A stretch of 56,204 bases of DNA from Desulfuromusa sp. (lineage in GTDB: Bacteria > Desulfobacterota > Desulfuromonadia > Desulfuromonadales > Geopsychrobacteraceae): NCBI GenBank assembly GCA_021647765.1, contig JAKIUD010000015.1, positions 1-56,204 of the forward strand, given 5' to 3'. The notes under the pieces are model-generated. The model was not told the origin of the DNA. It saw only the letters and a program-made list of their open reading frames with translations, and made no database searches. A program made the translations under genes and the position numbers. Position 1 is the first letter of the stretch. Every line of letters begins with the position of its first letter. Below are positions 8,308 through 16,618 of this stretch, piece by piece.

Positions 8308-8340
8308 TACAAGAGCCTCAAGAGTATACTGAATATTCAG
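8308..8340. promoter_or_regulatory. Short intergenic region before dppA: lone family 3 terminus and 12 bp palindrome
   Basis: Between the end of the amino-acid ATPase gene (8355) and dppA (8256). The perfect palindrome CTGAATATTCAG is at 8329-8340. Next to it (8308-8321) is a copy of one end of the 5387-5516 element. The word ATATTCAGTAT (minus strand here) also occurs in the hairpin at 10481-10511 in front of the other transporter's permease. An operator or RNA hairpin is possible; this is a pattern only. Confidence 0.35.
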
Positions 8341-8354
8341 CTAATAGCGAATTT

Positions 8355-9083
8355 TTAATGGGTCAAAATCTTACTGATAAAATCAGCGGCTCGTTCTGTT
8401 TGCGGGTTGTCAAAAAAGTCTGCCGGTTTCCCAATTTCAATAATCTTTCCCTCATCCATAAACAGAACTCGATCCGCAACTTTTTTGGCAAAACCCATTT
8501 CGTGAGTCACAACGCACATGGTTATCCCTTCAGTTGCGAGATCGACCATAACATCCAGAACTTCACCTATCATTTCCGGGTCAAGCGCCGAAGTTGGTTC
8601 ATCAAACAGCATAATTTCCGGAGACATTGCCAAGCCACGGGCAATTGCAACTCGCTGCTGCTGCCCACCGGAAAGCTGTATCGGGTGAGCATCTGCCTTT
8701 TCTGCCAGACCGACACGTTCAAGCTTTTCCCGAGCAATTTTTTCCGCCTCAGCTTTAGTAATTTTTTTGACGTTAACCGGTGCTAGCATAATATTTTGTA
8801 AAACCGTCATATGGGGATAGAGATGGAATTGCTGAAAAATAAATCCGATTTCTTCTCTAAGCTTTGTCAGGTTCGTCGATGATTTATGAACCGACATCCC
8901 ATTGACAATAATTTCGCCCTTCTGAATTGGCTCCAGTCTGTTGACACACCTGATCAAAGTCGATTTTCCAGAGCCACTCGGACCACAGATAACCAGAACC
9001 TCACCTTTTTGTACCATTAAATTTACATCGTTAAGGACGTGGAGCTTACCAAACCACTTATTTACACCTTTAAATTCAATCAT
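8355..9083 (-). CDS. Polar amino acid ABC transporter ATPase (GlnQ/HisP type)
   Basis: A 242-residue ATPase of the polar amino acid uptake family. Walker A GPSGSGKS is at 34-41, the signature is LSGGQQQR and Walker B is MLFDEPTSALDPEM. Length and motifs are typical of GlnQ, HisP and GltL. It lies downstream of two matching permeases and a family 3 binding protein, giving a complete importer at 11356-8355. The ligand is unknown; proximity to saccharopine dehydrogenase makes a basic amino acid such as lysine reasonable, but this is inference. Confidence 0.92.
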   Translation of the reverse strand: MIEFKGVNKWFGKLHVLNDVNLMVQKGEVLVICGPSGSGKSTLIRCVNRLEPIQKGEIIVNGMSVHKSSTNLTKLREEIGFIFQQFHLYPHMTVLQNIMLAPVNVKKITKAEAEKIAREKLERVGLAEKADAHPIQLSGGQQQRVAIARGLAMSPEIMLFDEPTSALDPEMIGEVLDVMVDLATEGITMCVVTHEMGFAKKVADRVLFMDEGKIIEIGKPADFFDNPQTERAADFISKILTH

Positions 9084-9134
9084 TTGCTCGTGAACCCTTC
9101 TGGATATTTTACAATAATTGATACGCTTTTGGAA

Positions 9135-9788
9135 TTACACAGTCATTTTCTTTTCAAGATAGTTGGAAAGAAGAATCAGAGGGTAAGAAATCATAAAATA
9201 GAGAATTCCAACCAGTGCAAAAACCATCAAGCCTTCCGGGATTCGAATGACTGTAACCCATCCAACCCGGGTTAATTCCGTGACCCCAATAACCGAGACA
9301 ACTGACGTATCTTTAATCAACAGAACATATTGACCAACCAATGGCGGGACAATGACTTTCAGTGATTGGGGAACAATAACCAGGCGTAACTGTTGTAACT
9401 TGCTCAGACCCGATGACGCTGCTGCTTCCCACTGTCCTTTAGAGATCGAACTGATTCCACTGGCAACAATCTCACAAACAAATGCTGAACCCATGATTGC
9501 CATAGCAACTATGGCTGCAGGAAAAGCATCAAGCTGTAATCCCCATTCGGGAAATATAAAAAAGACGATAAAAATCTGGACGACGAATGGGGTTCCACGA
9601 GCAAACGCAACATAAAAACCGATAATACGCTTCAAAAAAATATTATGACTTGCTCTCATCATCCCGAGAATGAAACCGAGAATTGTACAAATAATCAGAC
9701 TGAGGAACGCAATCTTGACTGTCATCCACAGCCCGGTCAGAAAAAAAGGAAAAATTTCAACCAACCGCCCAAAATAGAAAGACATCAT
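9135..9788 (-). CDS. Polar amino acid ABC transporter permease (HisM/GlnP type)
   Basis: A 217-residue inner-membrane permease of the His/Glu/Gln/Arg family with four to five predicted spans and the cytoplasmic EAA loop (GQWEAAASSGLSKLQQLRLV). It begins 2 bases after the preceding permease gene, so the two are translationally coupled and likely form a heterodimer. Two adjacent ATGs (9788, 9785) are possible starts. Confidence 0.9.
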   Translation of the reverse strand: MMSFYFGRLVEIFPFFLTGLWMTVKIAFLSLIICTILGFILGMMRASHNIFLKRIIGFYVAFARGTPFVVQIFIVFFIFPEWGLQLDAFPAAIVAMAIMGSAFVCEIVASGISSISKGQWEAAASSGLSKLQQLRLVIVPQSLKVIVPPLVGQYVLLIKDTSVVSVIGVTELTRVGWVTVIRIPEGLMVFALVGILYFMISYPLILLSNYLEKKMTV

Positions 9789-9790
9789 AG

Positions 9791-10459
9791 TTAATAAGCC
9801 TCTCTAAAGATCAGTTTTTTCTGCGACCAGTCGGCGAGGGGCTTCAAACAGAAATAAATCACCATATAAAAGAATGCGACTGTTAAGAAAGCTTCTGACG
9901 GCATAAATCGTTCGGAGGTCATGGTTTGACCACTGCGGGTCAATTCCATCACTGAGATAAGTGAAAGAAGTGCCGTATCTTTAACCAGAACAATGGCTTG
10001 GCCGAGTAACGGTGGAATCGTCACTCCCAGTGCTTGTGGCAGGATAATAAAACGCATTCGCTGGATATAATTTAATCCCGAAGCATGTCCTGCTTCTATT
10101 TGTCCTGCATCGACAGAGTTAATCCCGGCACGAATAATTTCGGCAATATACGCACCAGAATTGAGCATCAGGGCAAAGATACCGGTCTGAATTTCAGGAA
10201 CCGTGATTCCAAGTGTCGGCAAGCCAAAATAGAAAAAGTAGATTTGTACCAACAGAGGGGTTGATCGAATAATTTCGATATAGGCGATTGCAGGATATTT
10301 AAGAACTTTAATACCCGATATCCGGCAGGCACAGGCAATAATTCCAACAATCAAGGCAAGAGCAAGGGAAACGATAGCAATAATAAAAGTATATTTTAAT
10401 CCGGTTAAAAATAACGGTAGATATTCGAAAATGATCCTGAAATTAAAATTAGCGAGCAT
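9791..10459 (-). CDS. Polar amino acid ABC transporter permease
   Basis: A 222-residue permease paralogous to the next gene, with spans at about residues 12-40, 55-80, 90-110 and near the C-terminus, and an EAA loop (GQIEAGHASGLNYIQRMRFI). It is the second gene of the amino-acid importer, separated from the binding-protein gene by a 93-base gap that contains a perfect 11 bp hairpin. Confidence 0.9.
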   Translation of the reverse strand: MLANFNFRIIFEYLPLFLTGLKYTFIIAIVSLALALIVGIIACACRISGIKVLKYPAIAYIEIIRSTPLLVQIYFFYFGLPTLGITVPEIQTGIFALMLNSGAYIAEIIRAGINSVDAGQIEAGHASGLNYIQRMRFIILPQALGVTIPPLLGQAIVLVKDTALLSLISVMELTRSGQTMTSERFMPSEAFLTVAFFYMVIYFCLKPLADWSQKKLIFREAY

Positions 10460-10480
10460 GTTGATTCCCGTGATCTGTCA

Positions 10481-10511
10481 GGCATATTCAGTATCAAAGT
10501 CTGAATATGCC
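10481..10511 (-). promoter_or_regulatory. Perfect 11 bp hairpin between binding-protein gene and permease gene
   Basis: GGCATATTCAG (10481-10491) and CTGAATATGCC (10501-10511) are perfect inverted repeats with a 9-base loop. No T-run follows on the minus strand, so it is unlikely to be an intrinsic terminator. Hairpins between a binding-protein gene and its permeases commonly protect the upstream mRNA and let the binding protein be made in excess; that role is inferred from position. Confidence 0.6.
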
Positions 10512-10552
10512 CGACACAATTATCATTTCAATTTTAAGCTATGCTTCATGAA

Positions 10553-11356
10553 TTAATGATCTTTTTTCCATTCAATCCCTTCCATCCAGTAAGTGATATT
10601 CTTGTCATATTCACCATTGGCTCTAATGGTTTTAAAGTAGAGGTTCAGCCACTGCCACAGATTGACTGAATCAGGTCTCACTGCAAATGCTAGCGGGTCT
10701 TTTCCCTGTCCAAGACGTTTGTCAAGAAGACGAATAGAGTTTGGTGGGAAATCAGGAAGCACAGTCAGAACAGCAAGGTCATCATTAACCCCGGCATCAA
10801 CATGACCAGCAGTCAGAGCCTGAACAATCATCCGACCGCCACCTTTGTATGATTTAATTTTTGCGTTGGGTAAATATTTTTTCGCAATAACCTCGCCAGT
10901 AGAACCCAGCAGAACACCAACAGTGACCCCAGGCTTATTAACATCAGCCAGAGTCTGAAATTTTGCTTCTGTCTTGGTAAAGATACAAGGCTGAACATAA
11001 ATCCATGGATCGGTAAATGTCACTTTAAGTGCCCGTTTTAATGTCGGGGTCATATCAGCGGCAAGAATATCTGCTTTACCAGAGAGAAGCGCAGGAATCA
11101 GACCATCCCAATCATAATCGAGAATTTTCAACTTGACGCCCATGGCATCCGCCATTCCTTGAGTAAAATCAACCATTGAACCGGCAGGAACACCAGTTTT
11201 ATCAATGAATGCATAAGGTGGCGCACCAGACTGAACAGCAACACGAAGTTCACCTCGTTTAACAATGTCTTCCAGATTACTGGCAAAGCTGGTTGCCGTC
11301 AAAAAGACGGTAAACAGCAGAGCAAGAACGATTGACACAAGTTTAATCTGTTTCAT
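10553..11356 (-). CDS. Amino acid-binding periplasmic protein, family 3
   Basis: A 267-residue family 3 extracellular solute-binding protein. The signal peptide spans about residues 1-25 (cleavage near SFA-S). The mature start (ILKRGELRVAVQSG-like: DIVKRGELRVAV) and the ligand-lobe motif DWDGLIPALLSGKADILAAD are typical. The open frame extends to 11452, but ATG 11356 is preceded by AAAGGAGAGAG and begins a normal signal peptide. It is the receptor of the amino-acid importer encoded downstream. Confidence 0.92.
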   Translation of the reverse strand: MKQIKLVSIVLALLFTVFLTATSFASNLEDIVKRGELRVAVQSGAPPYAFIDKTGVPAGSMVDFTQGMADAMGVKLKILDYDWDGLIPALLSGKADILAADMTPTLKRALKVTFTDPWIYVQPCIFTKTEAKFQTLADVNKPGVTVGVLLGSTGEVIAKKYLPNAKIKSYKGGGRMIVQALTAGHVDAGVNDDLAVLTVLPDFPPNSIRLLDKRLGQGKDPLAFAVRPDSVNLWQWLNLYFKTIRANGEYDKNITYWMEGIEWKKDH

Positions 11357-11404
11357 CTCTCTCTCCTTTTTTTTGCTTGCTTCAATACAAGCAGGGTTAA
11401 TAAT

Positions 11405-11531
11405 GATGGCGTCGCAAAAAGTCCGCCCCACGGTGTTGCAGCGGTTTTTCAAGATCTCGACATACTACATATATGCCTTCGTCCTTGAAAAACTACTACG
11501 CCTTGTGGGACAAAATTTTTGCTTAGCCATC
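11405..11531. repeat. Family 2 palindromic repeat, copy 1
   Basis: A 127 bp intergenic element, bounded here by GATGGC and GCCATC, between the ALDH gene and the binding-protein gene. The first 15-20 bases (GGCGTCGCAAAAAGTCCG) and the last (TTTTTGCTTAGCCATC) pair partly, and inner segments (GCGGTTTTTCAAGATC against CTTGAAAAACTACTACGCC) also mirror each other, so the whole unit can fold as a long imperfect hairpin. Copy 2 is at 23659-23785, with roughly 80% identity by eye. It is not coding. Confidence 0.8.
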
Positions 11532-11552
11532 TCATCAGTTTTTGCGAGGGCA

Positions 11553-13085
11553 TCAGATATCAAACTTGATTCCCTGAGCTAGGGGAAGGGTTCGACCATA
11601 ATTAATCGTATTGGTCTGGCGACGCATGTAGGCTTTCCACGCATCAGAACCCGACTCACGACCACCTCCGGTCTCTTTTTCTCCACCGAAGGCGCCACCG
11701 ATCTCGGCACCGGAGGTCCCGATGTTGACGTTGGCAATACCGCAGTCTGAACCAACAGCAGAGAGGAACTCTTCAGCTTCAAGAAGGTTCTCGGTGAAAA
11801 TAGCTGATGAAAGACCTTGGACAACATCGTTATGCAGAGCAATTGCATTGCTGACATCGCCAGTGTACTTAATCAGATAAAGGATCGGTGCAAAGGTCTC
11901 TTCCTGAACAATGTCATAACTGTTTTCGGCTTCGACGATGGCGGGGACGACATAACAGCCAGATTCATACCCTTCTCCCTGAAGAACTTCACCTCCATAA
12001 ACAACTGTCCCACCCTCTTTGACCACTTTTTCAAGGGCAAGGGTGAAATCGGTGACAGCATTTTTGTCAATCAAAGGGCCAACATGGTTATTCTCATCAA
12101 GAGGATCACCAACCTTGAGTCCTTTGTAGGCATTGGTAATCACATCTTTGACCTTGTCATAGATCGATTCATGGATAATCAGTCGCCGGGTTGATGTACA
12201 GCGTTGCCCGGCGGTTCCGACGGCACCGAAAACAATGGCGGGAAGCCCCATTTTGAGATCGGCATTCGGGGTGAGGATGATGGCATTATTACCGCCAAGT
12301 TCAAGGATCGACTTACCAAACCGTTTGGCAATAACTTGTGCTCCATGCCGGCCGACTTCGGTTGAACCGGTAATGGAAATCAGCGGAACCCGCTTATCAT
12401 TCAATAATCTTTCACCGATAGAAGAGCCGCGACCAACGATCATACTGAAGAGACCTTCAGGGAGATTATTGTTTTTAATCACGTCAGCAAGAATATTTTG
12501 TACTGCGATGGCACAGAGGGGAACCTTGGAAGAGGGTTTCCACAGGTTGGTATCGCCACAAATTGTTGCAATCATGGCATTCCATGACCAGACCGCCACC
12601 GGAAAGTTAAAGGCACTGATTGTTCCAACGACTCCCAGGGGATGATACTGATCATACATACGGTGATTTTCCCGTTCAGAAACGGTTGTTATACCATAAA
12701 GCTGACGCGACTGACCGACGGCGAGATCACAGATATCGATCATCTCCTGAACTTCACCCTTACCTTCTTGAAGTGATTTGCCCATTTCGTAGGAGACCAA
12801 GGTTCCTAACGCATCTTTATATTTGCGCAGTTCCAAACCGATCTGCCGGACAACTTCTCCCCGTTTAGGCGCAGTCACTTGCCGCCATTGTTTAAAAGCC
12901 TCATCGGCTTTGGCAACCAGATTGTCATAATCTTCCTCGGAAGCAAGGTAAACACTGGCAATCTGTTTTCCATCAACGGGAGAAACGACCTTTAATTCCC
13001 CTTGATCGGTGGTGGTATTCCACTTTAAACCCGTTGATGCCCCGAAGTTTTTTTCTTTGATCCCCAGCTCTTTCAAGAAATCCAT
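11553..13085 (-). CDS. Aldehyde dehydrogenase, ALDH7 type (probable L-2-aminoadipate semialdehyde dehydrogenase)
   Basis: A 510-residue NAD(P)-dependent aldehyde dehydrogenase. General-base Glu262 lies in LELGGNN and catalytic Cys296 in TAGQRCTSTRR; the N-terminal and FNFPVAVWSWNA segments resemble antiquitin/ALDH7 rather than other ALDH groups. ALDH7 oxidises alpha-aminoadipate semialdehyde (piperideine-6-carboxylate) to alpha-aminoadipate. The gene lies directly after saccharopine dehydrogenase, which makes that semialdehyde, so the pair forms two consecutive steps of the saccharopine route. The ATG at 13085 has AAGGAGA upstream. The 148-base gap before it may carry its own promoter. Confidence 0.9.
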   Translation of the reverse strand: MDFLKELGIKEKNFGASTGLKWNTTTDQGELKVVSPVDGKQIASVYLASEEDYDNLVAKADEAFKQWRQVTAPKRGEVVRQIGLELRKYKDALGTLVSYEMGKSLQEGKGEVQEMIDICDLAVGQSRQLYGITTVSERENHRMYDQYHPLGVVGTISAFNFPVAVWSWNAMIATICGDTNLWKPSSKVPLCAIAVQNILADVIKNNNLPEGLFSMIVGRGSSIGERLLNDKRVPLISITGSTEVGRHGAQVIAKRFGKSILELGGNNAIILTPNADLKMGLPAIVFGAVGTAGQRCTSTRRLIIHESIYDKVKDVITNAYKGLKVGDPLDENNHVGPLIDKNAVTDFTLALEKVVKEGGTVVYGGEVLQGEGYESGCYVVPAIVEAENSYDIVQEETFAPILYLIKYTGDVSNAIALHNDVVQGLSSAIFTENLLEAEEFLSAVGSDCGIANVNIGTSGAEIGGAFGGEKETGGGRESGSDAWKAYMRRQTNTINYGRTLPLAQGIKFDI

Positions 13086-13181
13086 AGTGTTCTCCTTTAC
13101 GTAGATGAATGTTAAGTGAAAAATATTTTTGTCTCACATAACAATCTACAATAAAAAATGGGTGAGATATAATAGTGTTTT

Positions 13182-13216
13182 ACTTTACGGGGTCTAGGCG
13201 TAGACTATACTTTTTT
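13182..13216. promoter_or_regulatory. Small dyad with T-run in the gap between saccharopine dehydrogenase and ALDH genes
   Basis: GTCTA-GGCG-TAGAC (about 13190-13203) is followed on the plus strand by TATAC and eight Ts. The stem is only 5 bp, so terminator function is doubtful; it could be an operator half-site pair. The position in the 148-base gap between two functionally linked genes is the main reason to note it. Confidence 0.25.
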
Positions 13217-13233
13217 TTAGGGATCTTCAAGGT

Positions 13234-14574
13234 TCATATTCTATATTGACATTCCTCTTCAATAAATCGAATCCCCAATGATTCCAGTTCATCAAGAATC
13301 GGCTCATAGATATTCTCGGCAAGGGGGAGCTGGATCCCCCTTGCGTCGATTTTTCCCATTGCGAGCAACTTGGTTGCAATCGCCAAAGGGAAACCGACCG
13401 TCGTTGCCATGGCGGTGTGCACAGAATCCACCCCTTCATAAGTCATCGATGAAACAATTTTCTTCTTGACAGCATCCTGTTCAAAAATAAATTGATGTTG
13501 CATTACCAACAGATCCCGATCATCAACAGACATCGACCACTTATTGACAAGAATTTTCTGCATAATCGTGGCAGGAGTCGCATTTTCAAGACCAATATTT
13601 TCAGCAGAAAACAGTCCCAGCCACGAAATTTTATCAATAATTTCTGAATGACGGGGAATCCCAATATAATCAGCCAAACACTCTTCAATTGATTTATCGG
13701 CTGAATACGGCAGGAAGGATTGAATGAACTGCCGGTAGGTCAATCGGTGAGAATTTTCCATGATATAGCTGTCATCAGTACATCCCAGTTGAACAAAAAC
13801 ATCCCATGCCGCTGAGAAACCGGGCCGCCGCATTGTTCCGCGTAAAATTGTCGGGATATCTTCCAAACCATACAGGTCACAATACTGCAGTGAATCGCGA
13901 TTGGGATAGACCTCAAACTCCCCATAACCGGCCACTTCAACCGTCTCTAAAGTTGAAAATAAATGGTGATACGGTACGTAGCGATATTGCCCCGATTCCC
14001 GGTATCGTGCCACCCCCTGCCCCGCCAACACAACATTACGAGGGTTCCAGGAAAACTTATATTTCCATGGATTGTCGTCACAATCGGGCGCAACCAGCCC
14101 GCCACAGAAGGATTTGAAGCTTAAAAGTTTTCCGCCACGTTTTTTGATCCCATCAATCACCCGCATTGCCGACATGTGATCGATACCGGGGTCAACACCT
14201 AATTCATTGAGAAAAAGTAACCCTTTTGCTCGCACGGCAGCATCGATACCTCGTAGTTCAGCTGTCACATATGATGGTGACAACATATGCTTACCGTGGC
14301 GAAGACACTCTTGGGCAACCAGAGGGTGCATAGCACCGGGAAGCATAGAAACAACAATATCGGTATTTGAAATTTCACTGGCACGTGATTCAGGGTCAAA
14401 AATATCAAACTTGATAGCTCGACCCTGCTGATATGCTGAAATCTTCTCTTGTGCCTGTGAGAGAGAAATGTCACCAACGGTGACGTCCCAATCATATTCC
14501 ACGCTATGTTCCAGCAGGTAATCAATCAAAACAGTCGCAGAAAGCCCGGCTCCAATAATAAATATCTTTTTCAT
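13234..14574 (-). CDS. Saccharopine dehydrogenase (L-glutamate-forming type)
   Basis: A 446-residue protein of the Lys9 family. An N-terminal Rossmann fold (KKIFIIGAGLSATVL) is followed by the family segments LLFLNELGVDPGIDHMSA and KSFCGGLVAPDCDDNPWKYKFSW. The enzyme oxidises saccharopine to glutamate and alpha-aminoadipate semialdehyde. ATG 14574 is chosen over the longer frame to 14619 because GGAGG precedes it and the nucleotide-binding fold starts immediately. No lysine-ketoglutarate reductase gene is visible in the window, so the source of saccharopine is unknown. It is divergent from lysR at 14728. Confidence 0.9.
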   Translation of the reverse strand: MKKIFIIGAGLSATVLIDYLLEHSVEYDWDVTVGDISLSQAQEKISAYQQGRAIKFDIFDPESRASEISNTDIVVSMLPGAMHPLVAQECLRHGKHMLSPSYVTAELRGIDAAVRAKGLLFLNELGVDPGIDHMSAMRVIDGIKKRGGKLLSFKSFCGGLVAPDCDDNPWKYKFSWNPRNVVLAGQGVARYRESGQYRYVPYHHLFSTLETVEVAGYGEFEVYPNRDSLQYCDLYGLEDIPTILRGTMRRPGFSAAWDVFVQLGCTDDSYIMENSHRLTYRQFIQSFLPYSADKSIEECLADYIGIPRHSEIIDKISWLGLFSAENIGLENATPATIMQKILVNKWSMSVDDRDLLVMQHQFIFEQDAVKKKIVSSMTYEGVDSVHTAMATTVGFPLAIATKLLAMGKIDARGIQLPLAENIYEPILDELESLGIRFIEEECQYRI

Positions 14575-14727
14575 AATGTCAGTTCCTCCACAGTAAAAAA
14601 CTCCCGCAAGCACAAACAAGACTCACTTCATCCTTTAGTGATTCAAATTGGCATGCTACTTTGTAAAAACTCTCCCAAGATGATATAGCTTATTTGAACT
14701 GGTATGGAAATGTTAAAAGGGTTTTAA
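14575..14727. promoter_or_regulatory. Divergent control region between saccharopine dehydrogenase and lysR
   Basis: A 153-base gap with genes reading outward on both sides, the normal position for a LysR regulator to control its neighbour and itself. TTCAAAT (about 14643) and ATTTGAA (about 14690) form a widely spaced inverted pair, but I cannot identify a convincing T-N11-A operator or promoter boxes by eye. Confidence 0.4.
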
Positions 14728-15582
14728 ATGGATTTTCGCACACTCCGTTATTTTATTTCGGTTTATGAAGAATTAAGTCTCAGTAGTGCAGCAAAGCGTT
14801 GTCTGGTTGCTCAACCGTCCATTTCAACAGCGATCAAGCAGCTTGAAGATGATTTAAATCGGCAACTCTTTGTCCGCCATGCCCGTGGTGTCAGCCCCAC
14901 TCAGTCGGGGAAAAAGCTCTACCCGTACGCCACCAAAATCATGTCTGATATTCAAAATATGCAGAACCTGTTTGAAGAAGAATCGCCAAGCATCCCGTTA
15001 CGGATCGGACTGATGCCGTTTTTATCCGGAGTTCTGGTTGGTACAATTATCAAGGAACTGCTGGAAAAAGTTCCCGGTCTCGATCTTACTGTCGTCGACT
15101 GGAATGAAGATACCGATGCCCGAATTATCTCAGATACAATGGTTCAACAAAACGAGCGTTTCCACAAACTCTGGATCGACGAGTATGTTCTCGCCCTCCC
15201 GGTCGGTCATCCGTTAGCCCTGCAAAAGTCCGTGCCTCTGCACCAGATTGACGGCATTCCCTTTATCAGCCGAACCTTCTGTGATGCGATCGAATCGTGG
15301 AATTTTGCCATTCAGGAGCAAGGTATCCATATCAATACAAAAGCAACCTTCAGTACTGAAGAGTATGCTTTAGACCTGGTCGCTGCGGGTTTGGGAATCT
15401 CTCTTGTTCCCAGTCACTCTACCCTGCTGCGCCCTGATATTATTACCCGAAAAATCAGAGATATTAAACTGGAGCGAGTTGTTGGACTGGCGTGCCGGGT
15501 TGACCACCCCCTCCCCTTGCAGCTTCTCACTATTTTGGAGCAGTTTGAGAATCGTTTGAAAGTGATCAATGAGAATCATTAG
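14728..15582 (+). CDS. LysR-family transcriptional regulator
   Basis: A 284-residue protein: winged helix-turn-helix at about residues 1-60 (SLSSAAKRCLVAQPSISTAI) and a LysR substrate-binding domain after about residue 90 (PLRIGLMPFLSG, LVAAGLGISLVPSH). Its divergent placement next to saccharopine dehydrogenase makes it the candidate regulator of the lysine/saccharopine genes and perhaps the transporter downstream. Its last 14 bases overlap the start of rsmD, so the regulator and a core rRNA methyltransferase gene share a transcript. Confidence 0.9.
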   Translation: MDFRTLRYFISVYEELSLSSAAKRCLVAQPSISTAIKQLEDDLNRQLFVRHARGVSPTQSGKKLYPYATKIMSDIQNMQNLFEEESPSIPLRIGLMPFLSGVLVGTIIKELLEKVPGLDLTVVDWNEDTDARIISDTMVQQNERFHKLWIDEYVLALPVGHPLALQKSVPLHQIDGIPFISRTFCDAIESWNFAIQEQGIHINTKATFSTEEYALDLVAAGLGISLVPSHSTLLRPDIITRKIRDIKLERVVGLACRVDHPLPLQLLTILEQFENRLKVINENH

Positions 15583-16123
15583 TGGTTCAGCCAGAGGGCT
15601 TCAACTAGCCCCCCTTTCGGGAAAAGATATCCGCCCAACACCAGATCGGGTTCGCGAGGCACTTTTCAGTATTTTAACCAGCCGTTTAGGATCTTTCCAT
15701 GATCTCAAAGTACTGGAACTGTTTGCCGGTAGTGGAGCGCAGTCCTTGGAAGCACTCAGCCGTGGAGCAAAAAGGGCAATACTGATTGATTCAGGCCATG
15801 CCGCAGCACAAATTATTGCCGAGAATATTAAACGCTGCCGATTTGAATTAACCGCCCGCTTCATCAAACAGGATGCAATTCAAGCACTGTCGCAACTGAC
15901 CGATTCTGCCGGTTTTGATCTCATTCTCCTCGATCCTCCCTACAATCAGAATCTTCTGTCACAGGTGATCGAAAAGATTGAGCGCTTGAATCTATTGACT
16001 GAAAATGGAATAATCTGTGCCGAGTCCGCAAAAAATGAAGTTCTGGAAGATTGTGGAAAACTGAAAATTATTGATAGCAGAGTCTATGGCTCAACCAGAA
16101 TTCACCTCTATCGTTTGACTTAA
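15569..16123 (+). CDS. rsmD: 16S rRNA (guanine966-N2)-methyltransferase
   Basis: A 184-residue SAM-dependent methyltransferase. The family opening RIISGSARGLQL, the PTPDRVREALFSIL segment, the SAM-binding motif LELFAGSGA and the catalytic DPPY motif (about residue 120) are all present. It modifies G966 of 16S rRNA during 30S assembly. It overlaps the end of the lysR gene and is followed 8 bases later by coaD, a common rsmD-coaD pair. Confidence 0.95.
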   Translation: MRIISGSARGLQLAPLSGKDIRPTPDRVREALFSILTSRLGSFHDLKVLELFAGSGAQSLEALSRGAKRAILIDSGHAAAQIIAENIKRCRFELTARFIKQDAIQALSQLTDSAGFDLILLDPPYNQNLLSQVIEKIERLNLLTENGIICAESAKNEVLEDCGKLKIIDSRVYGSTRIHLYRLT

Positions 16124-16131
16124 GGATTGAT

Positions 16132-16617
16132 ATGAATCGCCATATTGCCATCTATCCCGGCTCCTTTGACCCTTTCACCCATGGTCATATGGACATTGTC
16201 AAACGGGGATTGGAAATCTTTGATACCATCATCATTGCTGTTGCCAATAATTCCGAAAAGAACAGCCTTTTCACCGCTGCCGAGCGAGTTGATATTCTGA
16301 AACAACTGACAGCGGACAATCCACGGCTACGGGTTGAAACCTTTGATGGTTTATTGGTTAATTATGTGGTCGCAAAAAAAGCCCGGGTCATCCTGCGGGG
16401 ATTAAGGGCGGTCACTGACTTTGAATTTGAGTTCCAATTGGCACAGATGAACCACACCGTCTGCCAGCAGGTCGAAACACTGTTTATGATGACATCACCA
16501 AAATTTGCCTATCTCAGTTCGTCGATTGTGAAGGAAGTTGGACGGTTGGGTGGGGACATCAGTAAGTTTGTCCCACCCTTAGTTAAGGAAGAGTTGTTAA
16601 AAAAGTTTGGGCAGTAA
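16132..16617 (+). CDS. coaD: Phosphopantetheine adenylyltransferase
   Basis: A 161-residue nucleotidyltransferase catalysing the penultimate step of coenzyme A synthesis. The nucleotide-binding TxGH motif is THGH at 16-19 in YPGSFDPFTHGHMDIV, and the C-terminal SSSIVKEV segment is conserved. Length is normal for bacterial CoaD. It is second in the rsmD-coaD pair. Confidence 0.96.
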   Translation: MNRHIAIYPGSFDPFTHGHMDIVKRGLEIFDTIIIAVANNSEKNSLFTAAERVDILKQLTADNPRLRVETFDGLLVNYVVAKKARVILRGLRAVTDFEFEFQLAQMNHTVCQQVETLFMMTSPKFAYLSSSIVKEVGRLGGDISKFVPPLVKEELLKKFGQ

Positions 16618-16618
16618 C

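Noticed and set aside
10553..11452. Longer form of the family 3 binding protein starting at 11452
   Set aside because: The extension reads into the family 2 repeat and would bury the signal peptide; ATG 11356 has a strong ribosome binding site.
14643..14696. Possible sigma-54 promoter (TGGCATGCTACTTTG) and wide inverted repeat before lysR
   Set aside because: The second box has TTTG instead of TTGC and the spacing is off by one; the inverted words are far apart and short.
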